This document shows positions 7,894-17,800 of a stretch of DNA of 64,000 bases, piece after piece. The stretch is from an uncultured Christensenellaceae bacterium (lineage in GTDB: Bacteria; Bacillota; Clostridia; Christensenellales; Pumilibacteraceae): the NCBI GenBank assembly GCA_910587455.1, contig CAJULK010000009.1:43058-107057 (forward strand). The letters run 5' to 3'. Both the position numbers and the translations under genes were made by a program. Under the pieces are notes generated by a model, which was not told the origin of the DNA, made no database searches, and saw only the letters and a list, made by a program, of their open reading frames with translations. Within the stretch, counting starts at the first letter, position 1, and every line of letters starts with the position of its first letter.

Positions 7894-8913
7894 ATGAAAG
7901 ACAATCCGACAATATTAGGAATAGAAACATCGTGCGACGAAACGTCTGCGGCGGTGCTGCGCGGTGACGAACTTCTTTCAAACGTTATCTCATCGCAGAT
8001 AGAGATACACCGTAGGTTCGGCGGCGTCGTACCAGAAATAGCGTCGCGCAACCATTTGACGGCGATACTTCCCGTGATAGACGAAGCGCTCGAAAAAGCG
8101 TGCGTATCAAAGTCCGATATAGACGCAATAGCCGTCACGTACGGCGCGGGGCTTGTAGGCGCGCTGCTCGTAGGCGTATCGGCGGCAAAGGCGCTCGGCT
8201 ATGCGCTCGGAGTGCCCGTATACGCAGTCAATCATATCGAAGCGCATATTGCGGCAAACTATATCAGTACGCCCAAGCTCGAACCGCCGTTTCTCGCTGT
8301 GGTCGCGTCGGGCGGGCACAGCGGCGTAGCGCGTGTGGACGGGCGTAATGAGTTTCGTATGCTCGTTTCCACTTCGGACGACGCGATAGGCGAAGCGTTT
8401 GACAAAGCGGCGCGTGCACTCGGTTTGCCGTATCCCGGCGGACCGGAGATAGATAAGCGCGCAAAGCTCGGCAAGCCTGTCATAGAGTTTACGGACAGAA
8501 GAAAAAAACATTCGGAGCTGAGCTATTCGGGGCTGAAAACTGCGGTGGTCAACTACTTGCATACTCTCGAACAGCGCGGCGAATCGCCCGTCGTAGAGGA
8601 TGTTTGCGCGTCGTTCCAGCGCACCGCCGTCGATATGCTTGTCGGATTCGCAACGGCGGCGATAGACGAAACGGGCATAAAAACGGTGGTTGCCGCGGGC
8701 GGAGTGTCGGCTAATTCGTACCTGCGCGAAAAGCTCGCGGCAGAAGCGAAACAGCGCGGCGCGGAATGTTATTTTCCGCCGATGTCGCTCTGCACCGACA
8801 ATGCCGCAATGATATGCGCGCGTGCGCGCGATATGATTAAGGGCGGAGTGCCGCCTGCGGGACTCGATCTTAACGCCGTCAGTTATCTTAAAATTAAGGG
8901 TGGAGAAGAGTGA
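7894..8913 (+). CDS. tsaD: tRNA N6-threonylcarbamoyladenosine synthase, TsaD
   Basis: Transfers the threonylcarbamoyl group from threonylcarbamoyl-AMP to A37 of ANN-reading tRNAs, together with TsaB and TsaE. Diagnostic parts: ILGIETSCDETSAAV at the N-terminus, the metal-binding HIEAH (H114 and H118), the ASGGHS loop, and the C-terminal GGVSANSYLREKL and DNAAMI. ATG 7894 gives 339 residues, the normal length; the longer in-frame start at 7852 would translate the TGCGCA element. No clear Shine-Dalgarno site precedes 7894. It overlaps the next gene (TGATG). Confidence 0.96.
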   Translation: MKDNPTILGIETSCDETSAAVLRGDELLSNVISSQIEIHRRFGGVVPEIASRNHLTAILPVIDEALEKACVSKSDIDAIAVTYGAGLVGALLVGVSAAKALGYALGVPVYAVNHIEAHIAANYISTPKLEPPFLAVVASGGHSGVARVDGRNEFRMLVSTSDDAIGEAFDKAARALGLPYPGGPEIDKRAKLGKPVIEFTDRRKKHSELSYSGLKTAVVNYLHTLEQRGESPVVEDVCASFQRTAVDMLVGFATAAIDETGIKTVVAAGGVSANSYLREKLAAEAKQRGAECYFPPMSLCTDNAAMICARARDMIKGGVPPAGLDLNAVSYLKIKGGEE

Positions 8914-9584
8914 TGAAAAAAAGAGGCGAACTCAACGATTCGGATAAAATATTCGTCACTGTTGCGCTGTGGATCGCGTGCATAACGGTGTTTGTAGTGG
9001 CATTGTCTTTGTACATGCTGCCTGCCGACGTAAGCATAATCGTCGTAAAAGACGGGCTTGCGGGCGGCAACAGCAAGTTCAACAACCTGATACTCATGCT
9101 CGCTTCGGCGGTGACTGCCGCTATCGTTATAATTTCCGCGCAGCTTAAACGTCGGGGAAAGATGCAGCGCAATTTCGCGTCGATAATGCTGTTCAGTATA
9201 ATGCTGTCTTTGTGTATGGGCGGAGTTATCATTTACGGCATAATTAACCAATTCGTGGCGAGCGGTGTCCAACAGAGCGTAAATTACAACGGGCTGATCG
9301 TACTGTTTACCGCATTTGCGCTGTCCGTCGTTTCGGCTTGTTTTCCGAAGATCGTTCATACCGAAAAATACGAAGCACGCGCTCCGTCTGCGGCGCGCAG
9401 AGTGCTCGAAACGCGATGGGCGGTAGGCTCATACGGATATATACTCGTCGCCGTAGCATGTTGTTTTGTTCCAGGATTTTTCGTATATATACCGTTTGCG
9501 GCGGCGGTAGCGGTGCATGTGCTGTATCTTATAGCCGTTGTCAAATCGGGCAGAACGGAAGTGTTTTCGCAAGCTGACGATTAA
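8913..9584 (+). CDS. Uncharacterised multi-pass membrane protein
   Basis: A 223-residue integral membrane protein with about five hydrophobic segments: near residues 15-35 (VALWIACITVFVVALSLYML), 53-72, 87-110, 125-145 and 170-205, the last being a double segment. The N-terminus is short and charged (MKKRGELNDSDK), so it is probably cytoplasmic. It is translationally coupled to tsaD, whose TGA overlaps its ATG. No family motif is recognised. A terminator follows at once, so tsaD and this gene end the unit. Confidence 0.75.
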   Translation: MKKRGELNDSDKIFVTVALWIACITVFVVALSLYMLPADVSIIVVKDGLAGGNSKFNNLILMLASAVTAAIVIISAQLKRRGKMQRNFASIMLFSIMLSLCMGGVIIYGIINQFVASGVQQSVNYNGLIVLFTAFALSVVSACFPKIVHTEKYEARAPSAARRVLETRWAVGSYGYILVAVACCFVPGFFVYIPFAAAVAVHVLYLIAVVKSGRTEVFSQADD

Positions 9585-9604
9585 TTGCGGATCGATTAAA
9601 TACA

Positions 9605-9634
9605 AAAACCCCCGACGCCGTGTCGGGGGTTTTT
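9605..9634. terminator. Bidirectional terminator
   Basis: AACCCCCGAC / GTCGGGGGTT with a 5-base loop, A-rich on the left and T-rich on the right. It separates the membrane-protein gene (+) from the convergent TetR gene (-). Confidence 0.85.
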
Positions 9635-9648
9635 ATGTGTAGCTGTGC

Positions 9649-10215
9649 CTATTTAAGATACGCAACTCCGCCGTAGGATATTTTTTCTCCGATCGCGGCG
9701 ATTTCCGTTACGCTTTCGCGCATTCCGCTGTTCAGCCAATATTTAAGCAGCCCTATGAATCCGTTTGATACGAATATATAATAATAGTCGATCTTTGCGG
9801 CAGAGCAGTCGGGATACAGCTTGGACATGATAGAAATCACCTTGCTTCGTCCGGCTTCCATGGCGCGCGCGAAGAACGAATTGGCGCTCGAATGAGGCGC
9901 GTCCACAAGTAATTTGCATATGCCGACGTTGTGCGATACGAACTCGAAAAACATGACGTAAAAATTTTCGGTGGGTATGCCGTTGGCGTCTATCGCCGAT
10001 TGCATGAGGAACTTGGTAAATTCGGTTTCCGCCTGCAATTCGATTTCTGTCAGTACGTCCTGAACCGAATCGTAATGATAATAAAAAGTCGCGCGGTTCA
10101 CTCCTGCCGACTCGCACAGTCTCGTTGCGGAAATTTCGTCCAATTTTTCCGTTTCGAGCATTGTTACGAGCGCATTCTTGATTTTGTCCTTAGTTTTTAA
10201 CTTTGTTCCGGTCAT
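9649..10215 (-). CDS. TetR/AcrR-family transcriptional regulator
   Basis: A 188-residue repressor. The N-terminal TetR helix-turn-helix covers residues 10-55 (KIKNALVTMLETEKLDEISATRLCESAGVNRATFYYHYDSVQDVL, with the signature FYYHY). The C-terminal domain, with its LLKYWLNSGM end, resembles the TetR_C group of DhaS-like regulators; the ligand is unknown. Its own promoter contains a perfect 13-base palindrome over the -10 box, so it probably represses itself. No obvious target operon lies next to it. Confidence 0.88.
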   Translation of the reverse strand: MTGTKLKTKDKIKNALVTMLETEKLDEISATRLCESAGVNRATFYYHYDSVQDVLTEIELQAETEFTKFLMQSAIDANGIPTENFYVMFFEFVSHNVGICKLLVDAPHSSANSFFARAMEAGRSKVISIMSKLYPDCSAAKIDYYYIFVSNGFIGLLKYWLNSGMRESVTEIAAIGEKISYGGVAYLK

Positions 10216-10240
10216 GTCTTTTTCCGATTTATAATTATAT

Positions 10241-10273
10241 CTGTATTATACAGCTATTAAGACATAAAGTCAA
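10241..10273 (-). promoter_or_regulatory. TetR promoter with overlapping operator
   Basis: On the minus strand, TTGACT (10273-10268), 17 bases and TATAAT (10250-10245). The palindrome CTGTAT-T-ATACAG (10241-10253) covers the -10 box completely, the arrangement expected for autorepression. Confidence 0.7.
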
Positions 10274-10327
10274 GATTTTACGGCTTCGGCAATGGACTGT
10301 AGGCTATAAATTTTGCGTGCGCCGACG

Positions 10328-11356
10328 TCAAAACAGGCGCGCCCGTCCGCCCCCTATCGGTCTTACGAGTTTGATCGTATCGCCGTCAATGACTTCGTTG
10401 TCGGCAAACTCGGCGTCGTTGCCCGTGCAGTCGCAAACGTATTCCGCGAGTGCCGACAGAGTGTCTTTTCCGAGTACGCCGTCCGTTTTGGTGCGGTACA
10501 GTTTCGAATACAGCTTGTTTTGCAGATAGAATACGCCGCTGTCCGTCGATCCGAGCGTGAGCGGTCTGTCGCAGCCGCCCGTGAGATCACGCCACAGTGC
10601 GGCGGTTACGCCGTCTTTTTCGTTACGTCCGTTGCCGATGCACAGCCGCCTAACCGCTCTGTCCGTAGCCTGACCGTAAACGCCGTCCGCGCCGAGGCTG
10701 TTGCCGTAAAGGTTCAACAGGCATTGGAGCATTTTGACTTTTTTCCCACGCCGCGTCATGCACAGCATGGGATAAGCGTTGATGTCGTCGCGCACGATGT
10801 ACGGCACATCGAAAAATTCGCACACCGCAAGCGCCGTGTACTCGGCAGTGCGTTCGGCATAGTCGCGATCGTATATCAGTTTCGCGTCGTCGAAGCATGT
10901 GACGTAGCCGCCGCTTACAACAGCCGTCGGACAGTTTGCGGCGGCGTAGCTGTCGTCGGAAACGAGTGTGACGGCGCCGCCCGAAAGTTTCAGCTTTGCG
11001 CAGACGTCTTCGCAGAATATTCGCGATCTTGCGGCGAACCGTCCGGCTGGACAGCCTACCGTTCGTCCGCTCACGTCGTTGAAACTTTTGCGCGAACCGA
11101 ATGACGAGTAGGTGAGAACAATGCACGCGTCTACCGATGATTTGCCCATGCGCATGATGAAATCGTGAACGGGCTCGGCACGCGAATCGGCGTTAGCGTC
11201 TATTACATCTATTCCGCATCGCAAAAGCGCCGCGCCGAGCATATACTTGGCGGTGCGCGTAAAATGTTTGCCGTTGAATTTGGTATCTACGTACGGCATT
11301 AGCGGCGATACGCCGCAGCCTGCGTCGTCGTAAAGCGCGATCGTTATGTCTTCCAT
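10328..11356 (-). CDS. Degenerate amidase_3-like protein with two peptidoglycan-binding repeats
   Basis: A 342-residue cytoplasmic-looking protein without a signal peptide. Residues 1-175 follow the layout of N-acetylmuramoyl-L-alanine amidases (Amidase_3): a first strand, the helix AKYMLGAALLRCGIDVIDA, a middle strand and CPTAVVSGGYVTCFDDAKLI.DRDY. The zinc and catalytic positions are replaced: the GHGG loop reads AGCG, the SIHAN His is LTYSS, and the VE.GF Glu is VSGGY. Two PG_binding_1-like repeats follow, at about 205-235 (LQCLLNLYG...GADGVYGQATDRAVR) and 270-300 (LQNKLY...TDGVLGKDTLSALAEY). AGAGGT precedes ATG 11356. A peptidoglycan-sensing pseudoenzyme is possible. Confidence 0.6.
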   Translation of the reverse strand: MEDITIALYDDAGCGVSPLMPYVDTKFNGKHFTRTAKYMLGAALLRCGIDVIDANADSRAEPVHDFIMRMGKSSVDACIVLTYSSFGSRKSFNDVSGRTVGCPAGRFAARSRIFCEDVCAKLKLSGGAVTLVSDDSYAAANCPTAVVSGGYVTCFDDAKLIYDRDYAERTAEYTALAVCEFFDVPYIVRDDINAYPMLCMTRRGKKVKMLQCLLNLYGNSLGADGVYGQATDRAVRRLCIGNGRNEKDGVTAALWRDLTGGCDRPLTLGSTDSGVFYLQNKLYSKLYRTKTDGVLGKDTLSALAEYVCDCTGNDAEFADNEVIDGDTIKLVRPIGGGRARLF

Positions 11357-11464
11357 TCGTCAGTTACCTCTTATTATGACTATCATATATATTTATGCGC
11401 GTATGCCTGCAATAGTCCTTATGTTTTCGATTTTTAATTCATGGTAGAAAGGTAGGAAATGCGC

Positions 11465-11493
11465 TTGACATATAAGCTGGGCAATGTTACAAT
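11465..11493 (+). promoter_or_regulatory. copA promoter, almost leaderless
   Basis: TTGACA (11465-11470), 17 bases and TACAAT (11488-11493). Only nine bases separate the -10 box from ATG 11503 and there is no Shine-Dalgarno site, so the transcript should start within about 3 bases of the ATG. Confidence 0.7.
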
Positions 11494-11502
11494 AATACTT
11501 AT

Positions 11503-14025
11503 ATGGAAAGGATTTTCGATGTGAGCGGAATGACTTGTGCGGCGTGTGCCGCGCATGTGGAAAAGGCGGTCAAAAAGATAGGCGCGGATAACGTATCCGT
11601 CAATCTTTTGATGAACCGCATGACTGTCGATACCGATATTTCCGATGAGGATATAATTCGGGCGGTGGAGAGTGCCGGTTACGGCGCGAGTCCGCACGGA
11701 GATCGGTCGGGCGGAACCGAAAAGTCGGGCGGCAAGACTGCGAAGAAATCGGATGCCGCGGCGGACGGCGCGCGCAAGCTGTTGATAAGGTTTATTGCGT
11801 CGCTCGTGTTTATGCTGCCGCTTATGTGGTTTTCCATGGGACATATGGCAGGCTTTCCGATGGGGGAGCTCGATCCGCATAAAGATCCCGCATCGTTTGC
11901 GCTTATTCAGTTAGTGCTTACTACACCCGTGCTTGTGATAAACGGCAGATTCTTCGCGGGCGGCGTAAAGTCGCTGCTGCACCGTGCGCCGAACATGGAT
12001 ACATTGGTGTCGCTCGGGTCGGGCGCGGCGTATATTTACGGGCTTGTAACCGTTTTCGTAATCAATGCACATGCCGCCGCAGGCGATATTCACGGCGGTT
12101 CGGAGCTTGCGATGAGCTTGTTTTTCGAATCTGCGGCGATGATACTTACGCTCGTCACGCTCGGTAAGTTTTTGGAAGCCAAGTCAAAGGGCAAGACTCG
12201 GTCCGAAGTGGAAAAACTCATGCGCCTTCGACCCAAGACGGCGACGGTGATCCGCGACGGCGCCGAGACGGTGATAAACGTTGACGAGATAGCAGCCGGA
12301 GATACCGTGATAGTTTTGCCGGGCGAATACGTGCCTTGCGACGGAGTTATTACGGACGGTGCGACCACGCTCGACAAATCGGCAATAACGGGCGAGTCGA
12401 TTCCCGAAGAAGCGGTCACGGGCGGAAAAGTCACGTCCGCGTCGCTCAATCTTACGGGACGGTTTGCGATGCGCGCCGAAAAGGTGGGCGCGGATACGAC
12501 GCTAAGCAAGATCATAGAGCTTATAGAAAACGCCGGCGGATCGAAAGCGCCTATACAAAAAATAGCCGACAAAGTATCGGTGGTGTTTGTGCCCGTAGTT
12601 TGTGCGCTTGCCGTAATCGCGTTTGTCGTTTGGATCTGCATATCTGATATCGGCACCGCGCTTACTATGGCTATTTCGGTGCTTGTAATATCGTGTCCGT
12701 GCGCGCTCGGGCTTGCTACGCCCGTTGCCGTCATGGCAGGCACGGGACGCGCCGCAGCTTACGGCGTGCTTGTCAAAAACGCGGAAACGCTGCAAAGCCT
12801 CGGCAAAGTGCAAATATTCGCGCTCGACAAGACCGCCACAATTACTGAAGGCAAGCCGCGCGTTACGAAGATCACCGCTTTCGAGGCAAACGATACGGAC
12901 GAATCGACTGTGCTGCGCATAGCCGCCGCGCTCGAAACAACGTCAACGCATCCGCTCGCGCATGCCGTGACGGCAGCGTATGATGGAGAGCCTGCGACCG
13001 TTACGTCGAGTGAATACCGTATCGGTTTCGGCGTAATAGGTACGGTGGACGGCGTGGAGTATGCGCTAGGTTCGCCGAGGCTTATGAATGAATTCGGCGT
13101 GAAAGTTTCGCACGAGACTGACGCGCAGTGCGTATATCTTTGCAAGCGCGGTGTGCTTTTGGGCGCGATAGAAGTGGACGACGAAATCAAACAGTCGAGC
13201 AAGCGCGCCGTGGAACTGATGCTGTCTATGGGCGCGCGCGTTGTCATGCTCACAGGCGATAACGAGAAGCAGGCGCGGCGCGTAGCCGAGAAAGTCGGTA
13301 TAAAAGAAGTGTATTTCAACGTTTTGCCCGAAGACAAGCTGAACATCGTAGAGAAGTTAAAAAAGGAAGGGCGCACGGCTATGGTCGGCGACGGTATAAA
13401 CGACGCGCCCGCGCTTAAAGCTGCGGACGTCGGCATTGCGATAGGGTCGGGTACGGACGTAGCGATCGAATCGGCAGACGTCGTTCTCGTAAAGTCCGAT
13501 CTTTCGGACGTGCCGCGCGCGGTATGCATTTCGCGCTACTCGCTCAGGAACATCAAACAGAATCTGTTCTGGGCGTTTATATACAATGCGCTCGGAATCC
13601 CGCTTGCGGCCGGAGTGTTGTACCCGTTGGGCGTAACGCTCGATCCGATGATCGCAGCGGGGGCAATGGCGTTTTCGTCGCTGTTTGTGGTTTGCAACGC
13701 GCTCAGGCTGACAGTAATGCGTTTCGACGACAAGCATGTGGAGAGAAAACTCGGAAAAGGTAAATCAAACCGCCTCGGCACGGATGGATCCTTGCAAATC
13801 TCGGGCGGAAAAGGAGATAACAATATGAAAACAACAGTGATCAAAGTAAGCGGCATGAGCTGTATGCACTGCTCGTCGCGCGTTCAAAAAGCGCTCGAAG
13901 CGCTCGACGGCGTAACGTCGGTCAAGGTCGAGCTCGAAAGCGGGCTTGCAACGGTAAGCGGCGATTTCGACGACGGCGCCGCGGTAAAGGCGATAGAGGA
14001 CGCGGGCTACGACGCCGCGCTGTAA
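11503..14025 (+). CDS. copA: Copper-exporting P1B-type ATPase with a C-terminal CopZ-like domain
   Basis: An 840-residue membrane pump for Cu(I). In order: N-terminal HMA domain (GMTCAAC), transmembrane helices from about residue 88, actuator loop TGESIPEE, membrane metal site CPC (ISCPCALGLATP), phosphorylation loop, nucleotide-site THP, TGDNEKQARR and GDGINDAPAL hinge, and the last helices with YN and FSS. The phosphorylation loop reads D442-KTAT where P-type ATPases have DKTGT. A second HMA domain (GMSCMHC) begins at residue 775 (M, base 13825) after a linker, directly behind an in-frame AAGGAG. It lies divergent from the amidase-like gene; no CsoR or CopY gene is near. Confidence 0.93.
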   Translation: MERIFDVSGMTCAACAAHVEKAVKKIGADNVSVNLLMNRMTVDTDISDEDIIRAVESAGYGASPHGDRSGGTEKSGGKTAKKSDAAADGARKLLIRFIASLVFMLPLMWFSMGHMAGFPMGELDPHKDPASFALIQLVLTTPVLVINGRFFAGGVKSLLHRAPNMDTLVSLGSGAAYIYGLVTVFVINAHAAAGDIHGGSELAMSLFFESAAMILTLVTLGKFLEAKSKGKTRSEVEKLMRLRPKTATVIRDGAETVINVDEIAAGDTVIVLPGEYVPCDGVITDGATTLDKSAITGESIPEEAVTGGKVTSASLNLTGRFAMRAEKVGADTTLSKIIELIENAGGSKAPIQKIADKVSVVFVPVVCALAVIAFVVWICISDIGTALTMAISVLVISCPCALGLATPVAVMAGTGRAAAYGVLVKNAETLQSLGKVQIFALDKTATITEGKPRVTKITAFEANDTDESTVLRIAAALETTSTHPLAHAVTAAYDGEPATVTSSEYRIGFGVIGTVDGVEYALGSPRLMNEFGVKVSHETDAQCVYLCKRGVLLGAIEVDDEIKQSSKRAVELMLSMGARVVMLTGDNEKQARRVAEKVGIKEVYFNVLPEDKLNIVEKLKKEGRTAMVGDGINDAPALKAADVGIAIGSGTDVAIESADVVLVKSDLSDVPRAVCISRYSLRNIKQNLFWAFIYNALGIPLAAGVLYPLGVTLDPMIAAGAMAFSSLFVVCNALRLTVMRFDDKHVERKLGKGKSNRLGTDGSLQISGGKGDNNMKTTVIKVSGMSCMHCSSRVQKALEALDGVTSVKVELESGLATVSGDFDDGAAVKAIEDAGYDAAL
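13811..14025 (+). other. Internal start that could yield a separate CopZ-like chaperone
   Basis: AAGGAG (13811-13816) stands 8 bases before an in-frame ATG (13825). Translation from it gives a 66-residue HMA domain beginning MKTTVIKVSGMSCMHCSS, the size and layout of free CopZ chaperones. The site is stronger than anything before the main start codon of the gene. Confidence 0.6.
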
Positions 14026-14083
14026 CCGAAAAAAGCCGTTGCGAAAGAGAGTTTGTTATACGGCTTTCTTGTAAAAAAGAAAT

Positions 14084-14124
14084 AGCCCGCTGACTTCGTA
14101 TGCGAAGTGCAGTGGGCTTTACCT
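14084..14124 (+). terminator. Terminator region after copA
   Basis: AGCCC-G-CTG-A-CTTCG pairs with CGAAG-TG-CAG-T-GGGCT around a TATG loop, followed by TTTACCTTTT. A weaker AAGCCGT / ACGGCTT pair lies just before it. Confidence 0.6.
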
Positions 14125-14152
14125 TTTAACGGTCAGATCGCTAAATAGAAAT

Positions 14153-14593
14153 TTATATTATTCTGTTTTTGATAGTACGGCATATCTCGGAAAGATCTCC
14201 CGATACACCGTCGAATCGATAATCGCAAATTTCGTTATCGAACATACCGTGTTTGCGTTCGAGCATTTGCGCAACCGGCGCAGGCAGATTGCCGCACAGT
14301 CTTTTCTTGAAACGCTCTTTTATCGTATCGATATCCGCTTTGACAAGTATTTTGACAGCCTCATCGGGAAGCAAGCCGATATGCTCTTTTTCCGAAATGA
14401 CATAGATAATATTTTTATCCGTAACTAACGCGTCTTTCAACTTCGTCTTAAACAACAGAATTGCTTCATTCTCCGATTTTGCCATTCTAAGATAATCTTT
14501 GCCTGTAATTATCTCTGCGCCTATTGTATTTTTTATTGCGTCGGCAAGTGTGGATTTCCCACTGCAGTTTTCTCCGATAATTCCGATTACCAT
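14153..14593 (-). CDS. P-loop ATP-binding protein (kinase-like)
   Basis: A 146-residue P-loop NTPase. Walker A is GENCSGKST at residues 7-15, followed by LADAIKNTIGAEIITGKDYLR and a later IIYVISEKEHI strand. The size and layout resemble small nucleoside or adenylate-kinase-like proteins; a lid arginine cluster may be RFKKRLCG. The substrate is unknown. It stands alone on the minus strand between two hairpins and is more AT-rich than copA, so it may be a later arrival. Confidence 0.7.
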   Translation of the reverse strand: MVIGIIGENCSGKSTLADAIKNTIGAEIITGKDYLRMAKSENEAILLFKTKLKDALVTDKNIIYVISEKEHIGLLPDEAVKILVKADIDTIKERFKKRLCGNLPAPVAQMLERKHGMFDNEICDYRFDGVSGDLSEICRTIKNRII

Positions 14594-14654
14594 ATTCGTA
14601 GTACCTTTTTCAAATTACTGTCTATCTTAGTCACAGTATAGCAAAATAACGTCA

Positions 14655-14693
14655 AAAAAGCAAGGAAAGCAGCAATAATTTTTCCTTGCTTTT
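14655..14693. terminator. Hairpin with T-rich ends
   Basis: AAGCAAGGAAA / TTTCCTTGCTT, about 11 bp, with A and T runs on the two sides. It separates the giant gene from the P-loop gene on the minus strand. Confidence 0.6.
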
Positions 14694-14786
14694 ATCTCTA
14701 TGTAATACACTGTAATAACGACTTGCGCTTTTGGTAAGGTATATGCGATCTTACTCGGTTTTGTATTCGGCATGAGCATAGTGCGC

Positions 14787-14830
14787 TTCAAACGAAAAGA
14801 CAGTCTGATCGAGCTGTCTTTTCGTTTGAA
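14787..14830. terminator. Long perfect hairpin at the end of the giant gene
   Basis: A 17-bp perfect stem (14787-14803 with 14814-14830; core AACGAAAAGACAG / CTGTCTTTTCGTT) and a 10-base loop stand 17 bases after the giant gene's stop codon. Its T run lies inside the stem. Confidence 0.7.
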
Positions 14831-14846
14831 AGTTTTTAATTGTCTG

Positions 14847-17800
14847 TCACTGCGCCTGCACCTGCGCCGCGTCGTAAGCGGTTTTCCATACGCGCTGCCA
14901 CTGCACTCCGTCGGGGCGGTTGACCGTGTCGATAACATTGCCTTTGTCGTCTTTTACTACGGTTGCGAGCAGTCTGTCTGCAAACTGTTCGAGCGTAAGC
15001 GTGTATTCTTGCTGTTCGCTCGGTATAGGCTGTACGTTGCCGTTGTCGATAAGGTAATCGGTTCCCGAATATCCGTCTTTGCGTATGTACGAAACGCCGT
15101 TGTATGTGAACAGCGGGTAGTACTTCTTGTATGCGATGTAAGACAGTCCCGTGCTTTCGAGCTCGTTGCGCGCATACTCCGTAGGCGCGTTGTCGGGCGG
15201 GGGGATTGTATAATCGCTGTCTGCGTAGTATTTTGTCGGCGTGCTCGTATTGCGCAACGTTGCGTCGAGATTGACTTTTATCAGATTGTTTTGAATGCTC
15301 GTATCTACGTGCAGCGAACGTACATAGTTGTCGAAGATATTTTCGTCGCCGTCGTTTGCGCCGGTCAGGCTGACATTGACATCCGAAAGGCTGCTGCTCG
15401 AAGCAAGTTCCGCAAGCCCTATCGTCATTTTGTGCTCGCCGTTGTTGTATGTATAGCCTTTGAATATCTGAGCTATAGTCTTTTGTGATTCGTCTTTTGC
15501 ACCGCTGCCGCCGTTGCCGAGCTGATCGCGAATTATTCCGCGCACGTCTACCATTCCCGCAATCTTATTTTTCGTAATCGGTATAAGCAGATATACGAAG
15601 TCTTCGAGGAATGTGTTCATGTCGTCAGACAGCATGTAGCCGAGCTCGTCTACAGTAAACGCGACGTCCGTGTAATCCACCACATCGGCTTTGTCGTACT
15701 GTTTTATGCCTATCCAGTTCTTGCCGGTATATTTGATTTCGGTGTCGTATGCCCAATCTTTGACGCCGTGTATATAAATAACGTCGTCGTAGAAGAATAA
15801 ATTGGTCGTACATTCGGGTAAGACGATCGTAGAGCCTATGCCCAAGATCTTGACCTGAGATTTTTGGTTGTATATTTCTATCGCCGCCGCCGTCTTATAT
15901 AACGGTTTGCCGTTTTCGTCTTCTCCGACTTTTATGATCTTGACCTTTGCGTTGTATTGTACCACAAGGTCGAGCGATGCGATTATGTCGCTTCCGACAG
16001 ACAGCTTGATGTTTATCTTATCGCTCGTGTCTTTGCCGCCGATTTCAAACTCGAGCATGTTTGCCGTGTTCATCACGTCGAACAGCAGGTGCTTGACGTT
16101 TGCGAGGTCGGAATACGTACGGTTGCCTTGGGTGGACATTACGCCGTCGGGTATCGTTACGATAATTTCTTTTCCTGCGGCGAACGTCATGTCGAATGTG
16201 TTCAGCTTGGCGGTATTCACGTCGAGATTGCCGACTTCTATGCGGTCGATCACCGTCTTTCCGCCGAGTTGCGACTGCGCGATCGTGACATGCGCTTCGC
16301 CCTCGGTCTGCGTAGCGATCGCATTGTCGATGACCGCTTGCAGGAAGCTCTTGCCTGTGACGGCATTGCCTTCGGCGTCGGTCACCGCGCCCGCTTTGAA
16401 GCCTATTCCGTTCACTATCATTTTGAACAGACTGCCGTCAATCACAGACGGATCGGTTTCCGTCGGAACTTCGGGCATTCCTTCTTCGGCTTTGTCCGTG
16501 CCGAATGAGGCGACTGCCGATTTGATTTTTTCGAACGATTTGGAGATATAGCTCTTTATGCCGAGCGCAACTATCGTTTCTACTTCTTTGCCGTCTATAA
16601 TTTCTGTTTTTACGGTATCGTCGAATCTGTCGCGAAGCGTATCGGTGTTGCCCGCCGTCTTGACGAGTTCCCATGCGCTGCCGATATATCCGAGTCCGTC
16701 TTTTATGTCGTTTATCGCTGTCGCGAGCCCGTTGAGCATGTCGCGTATCGTGTCGAAACCGGCTATGCCCATGGAATCGAATACCGTTGTGTCGATAGGC
16801 AAGCGGTATTCGCCGAGAAGCATTTCCACCGTTTCGTCGTCTGCGCCGACTATGTCCATGACCGCCGCAACGAGCTGCATGACCGAAGTATAGTCTATTG
16901 AAATGCGTTCGCCGTAGCCCGATTTGCTCTCGTAATAGTCGAGTACCGCCATGCCGTCGGGGTAGTCGTCGTTGTTGACAACGTACAGCGAAAGTTCGAG
17001 CGGTTTGCTTGCGTCGCAATAGTTGGCAAGCGATCGGATATACAGCGAGACGTGGGCTTCGAGACTGAACTTATAACCCGTATTCGTTTTGCCGTTTTCG
17101 TCGGTCGTTTCGTATTTTTCGAACTTGCCCCTGAGCGCAGGCGAGCCCGTGATGTTTTTGACTGTTATTTTGTCGGCGATGAGCTTGACGCCGTTTTCGT
17201 CTACTGCGGGTTTATCGCGTCCTGCGTCGTCCTTTTCGTATACGGGATTTCCGTTTTTATCGACGAGCTGTTCGCCGTTTTCGTCGAGCACGGGTATTTT
17301 TTCGTATACATCGTAATCGAACGAGAAAGAGTCGACCTCGAATGTTATGTTGCCTGCGGCGTCTTTTGCCGTAAACGTATTGACGGCATTGTTGATCGCC
17401 TGTACGAATTCCATGACGTCCACGTATTCGCCTGCGTCGACAGGAGCGGAAACGGTGCGGATATCGCTCGAAAGATCGAACTTGACTACGTCTAATCCGA
17501 TGTACATGCCCTGCACGGACGTGGACAGAGATATGTCGCCGAGTTCCGTACGGGTGTTGCCGAGCGCGTCTTCGAAGCGAACGAGCGACGGTGTAACGTT
17601 GAGTCTGAGTCCGAGCGCGTCGAGCATGACGGTAAGATCGGTATATCCGTCGGCGCGCGGCGTTTCGCCGAGGCTTATCATTTCAGCTACGGCTTTGATC
17701 GCGCTGTTGCGGTTTGTTCCGCCTAGCTCGGAGAAAAGGAGCCGTATCGTTTGGGCAATGCCGTCGGCTTGTGCGATCGCTTTGAATCGTTCGATCAAAA

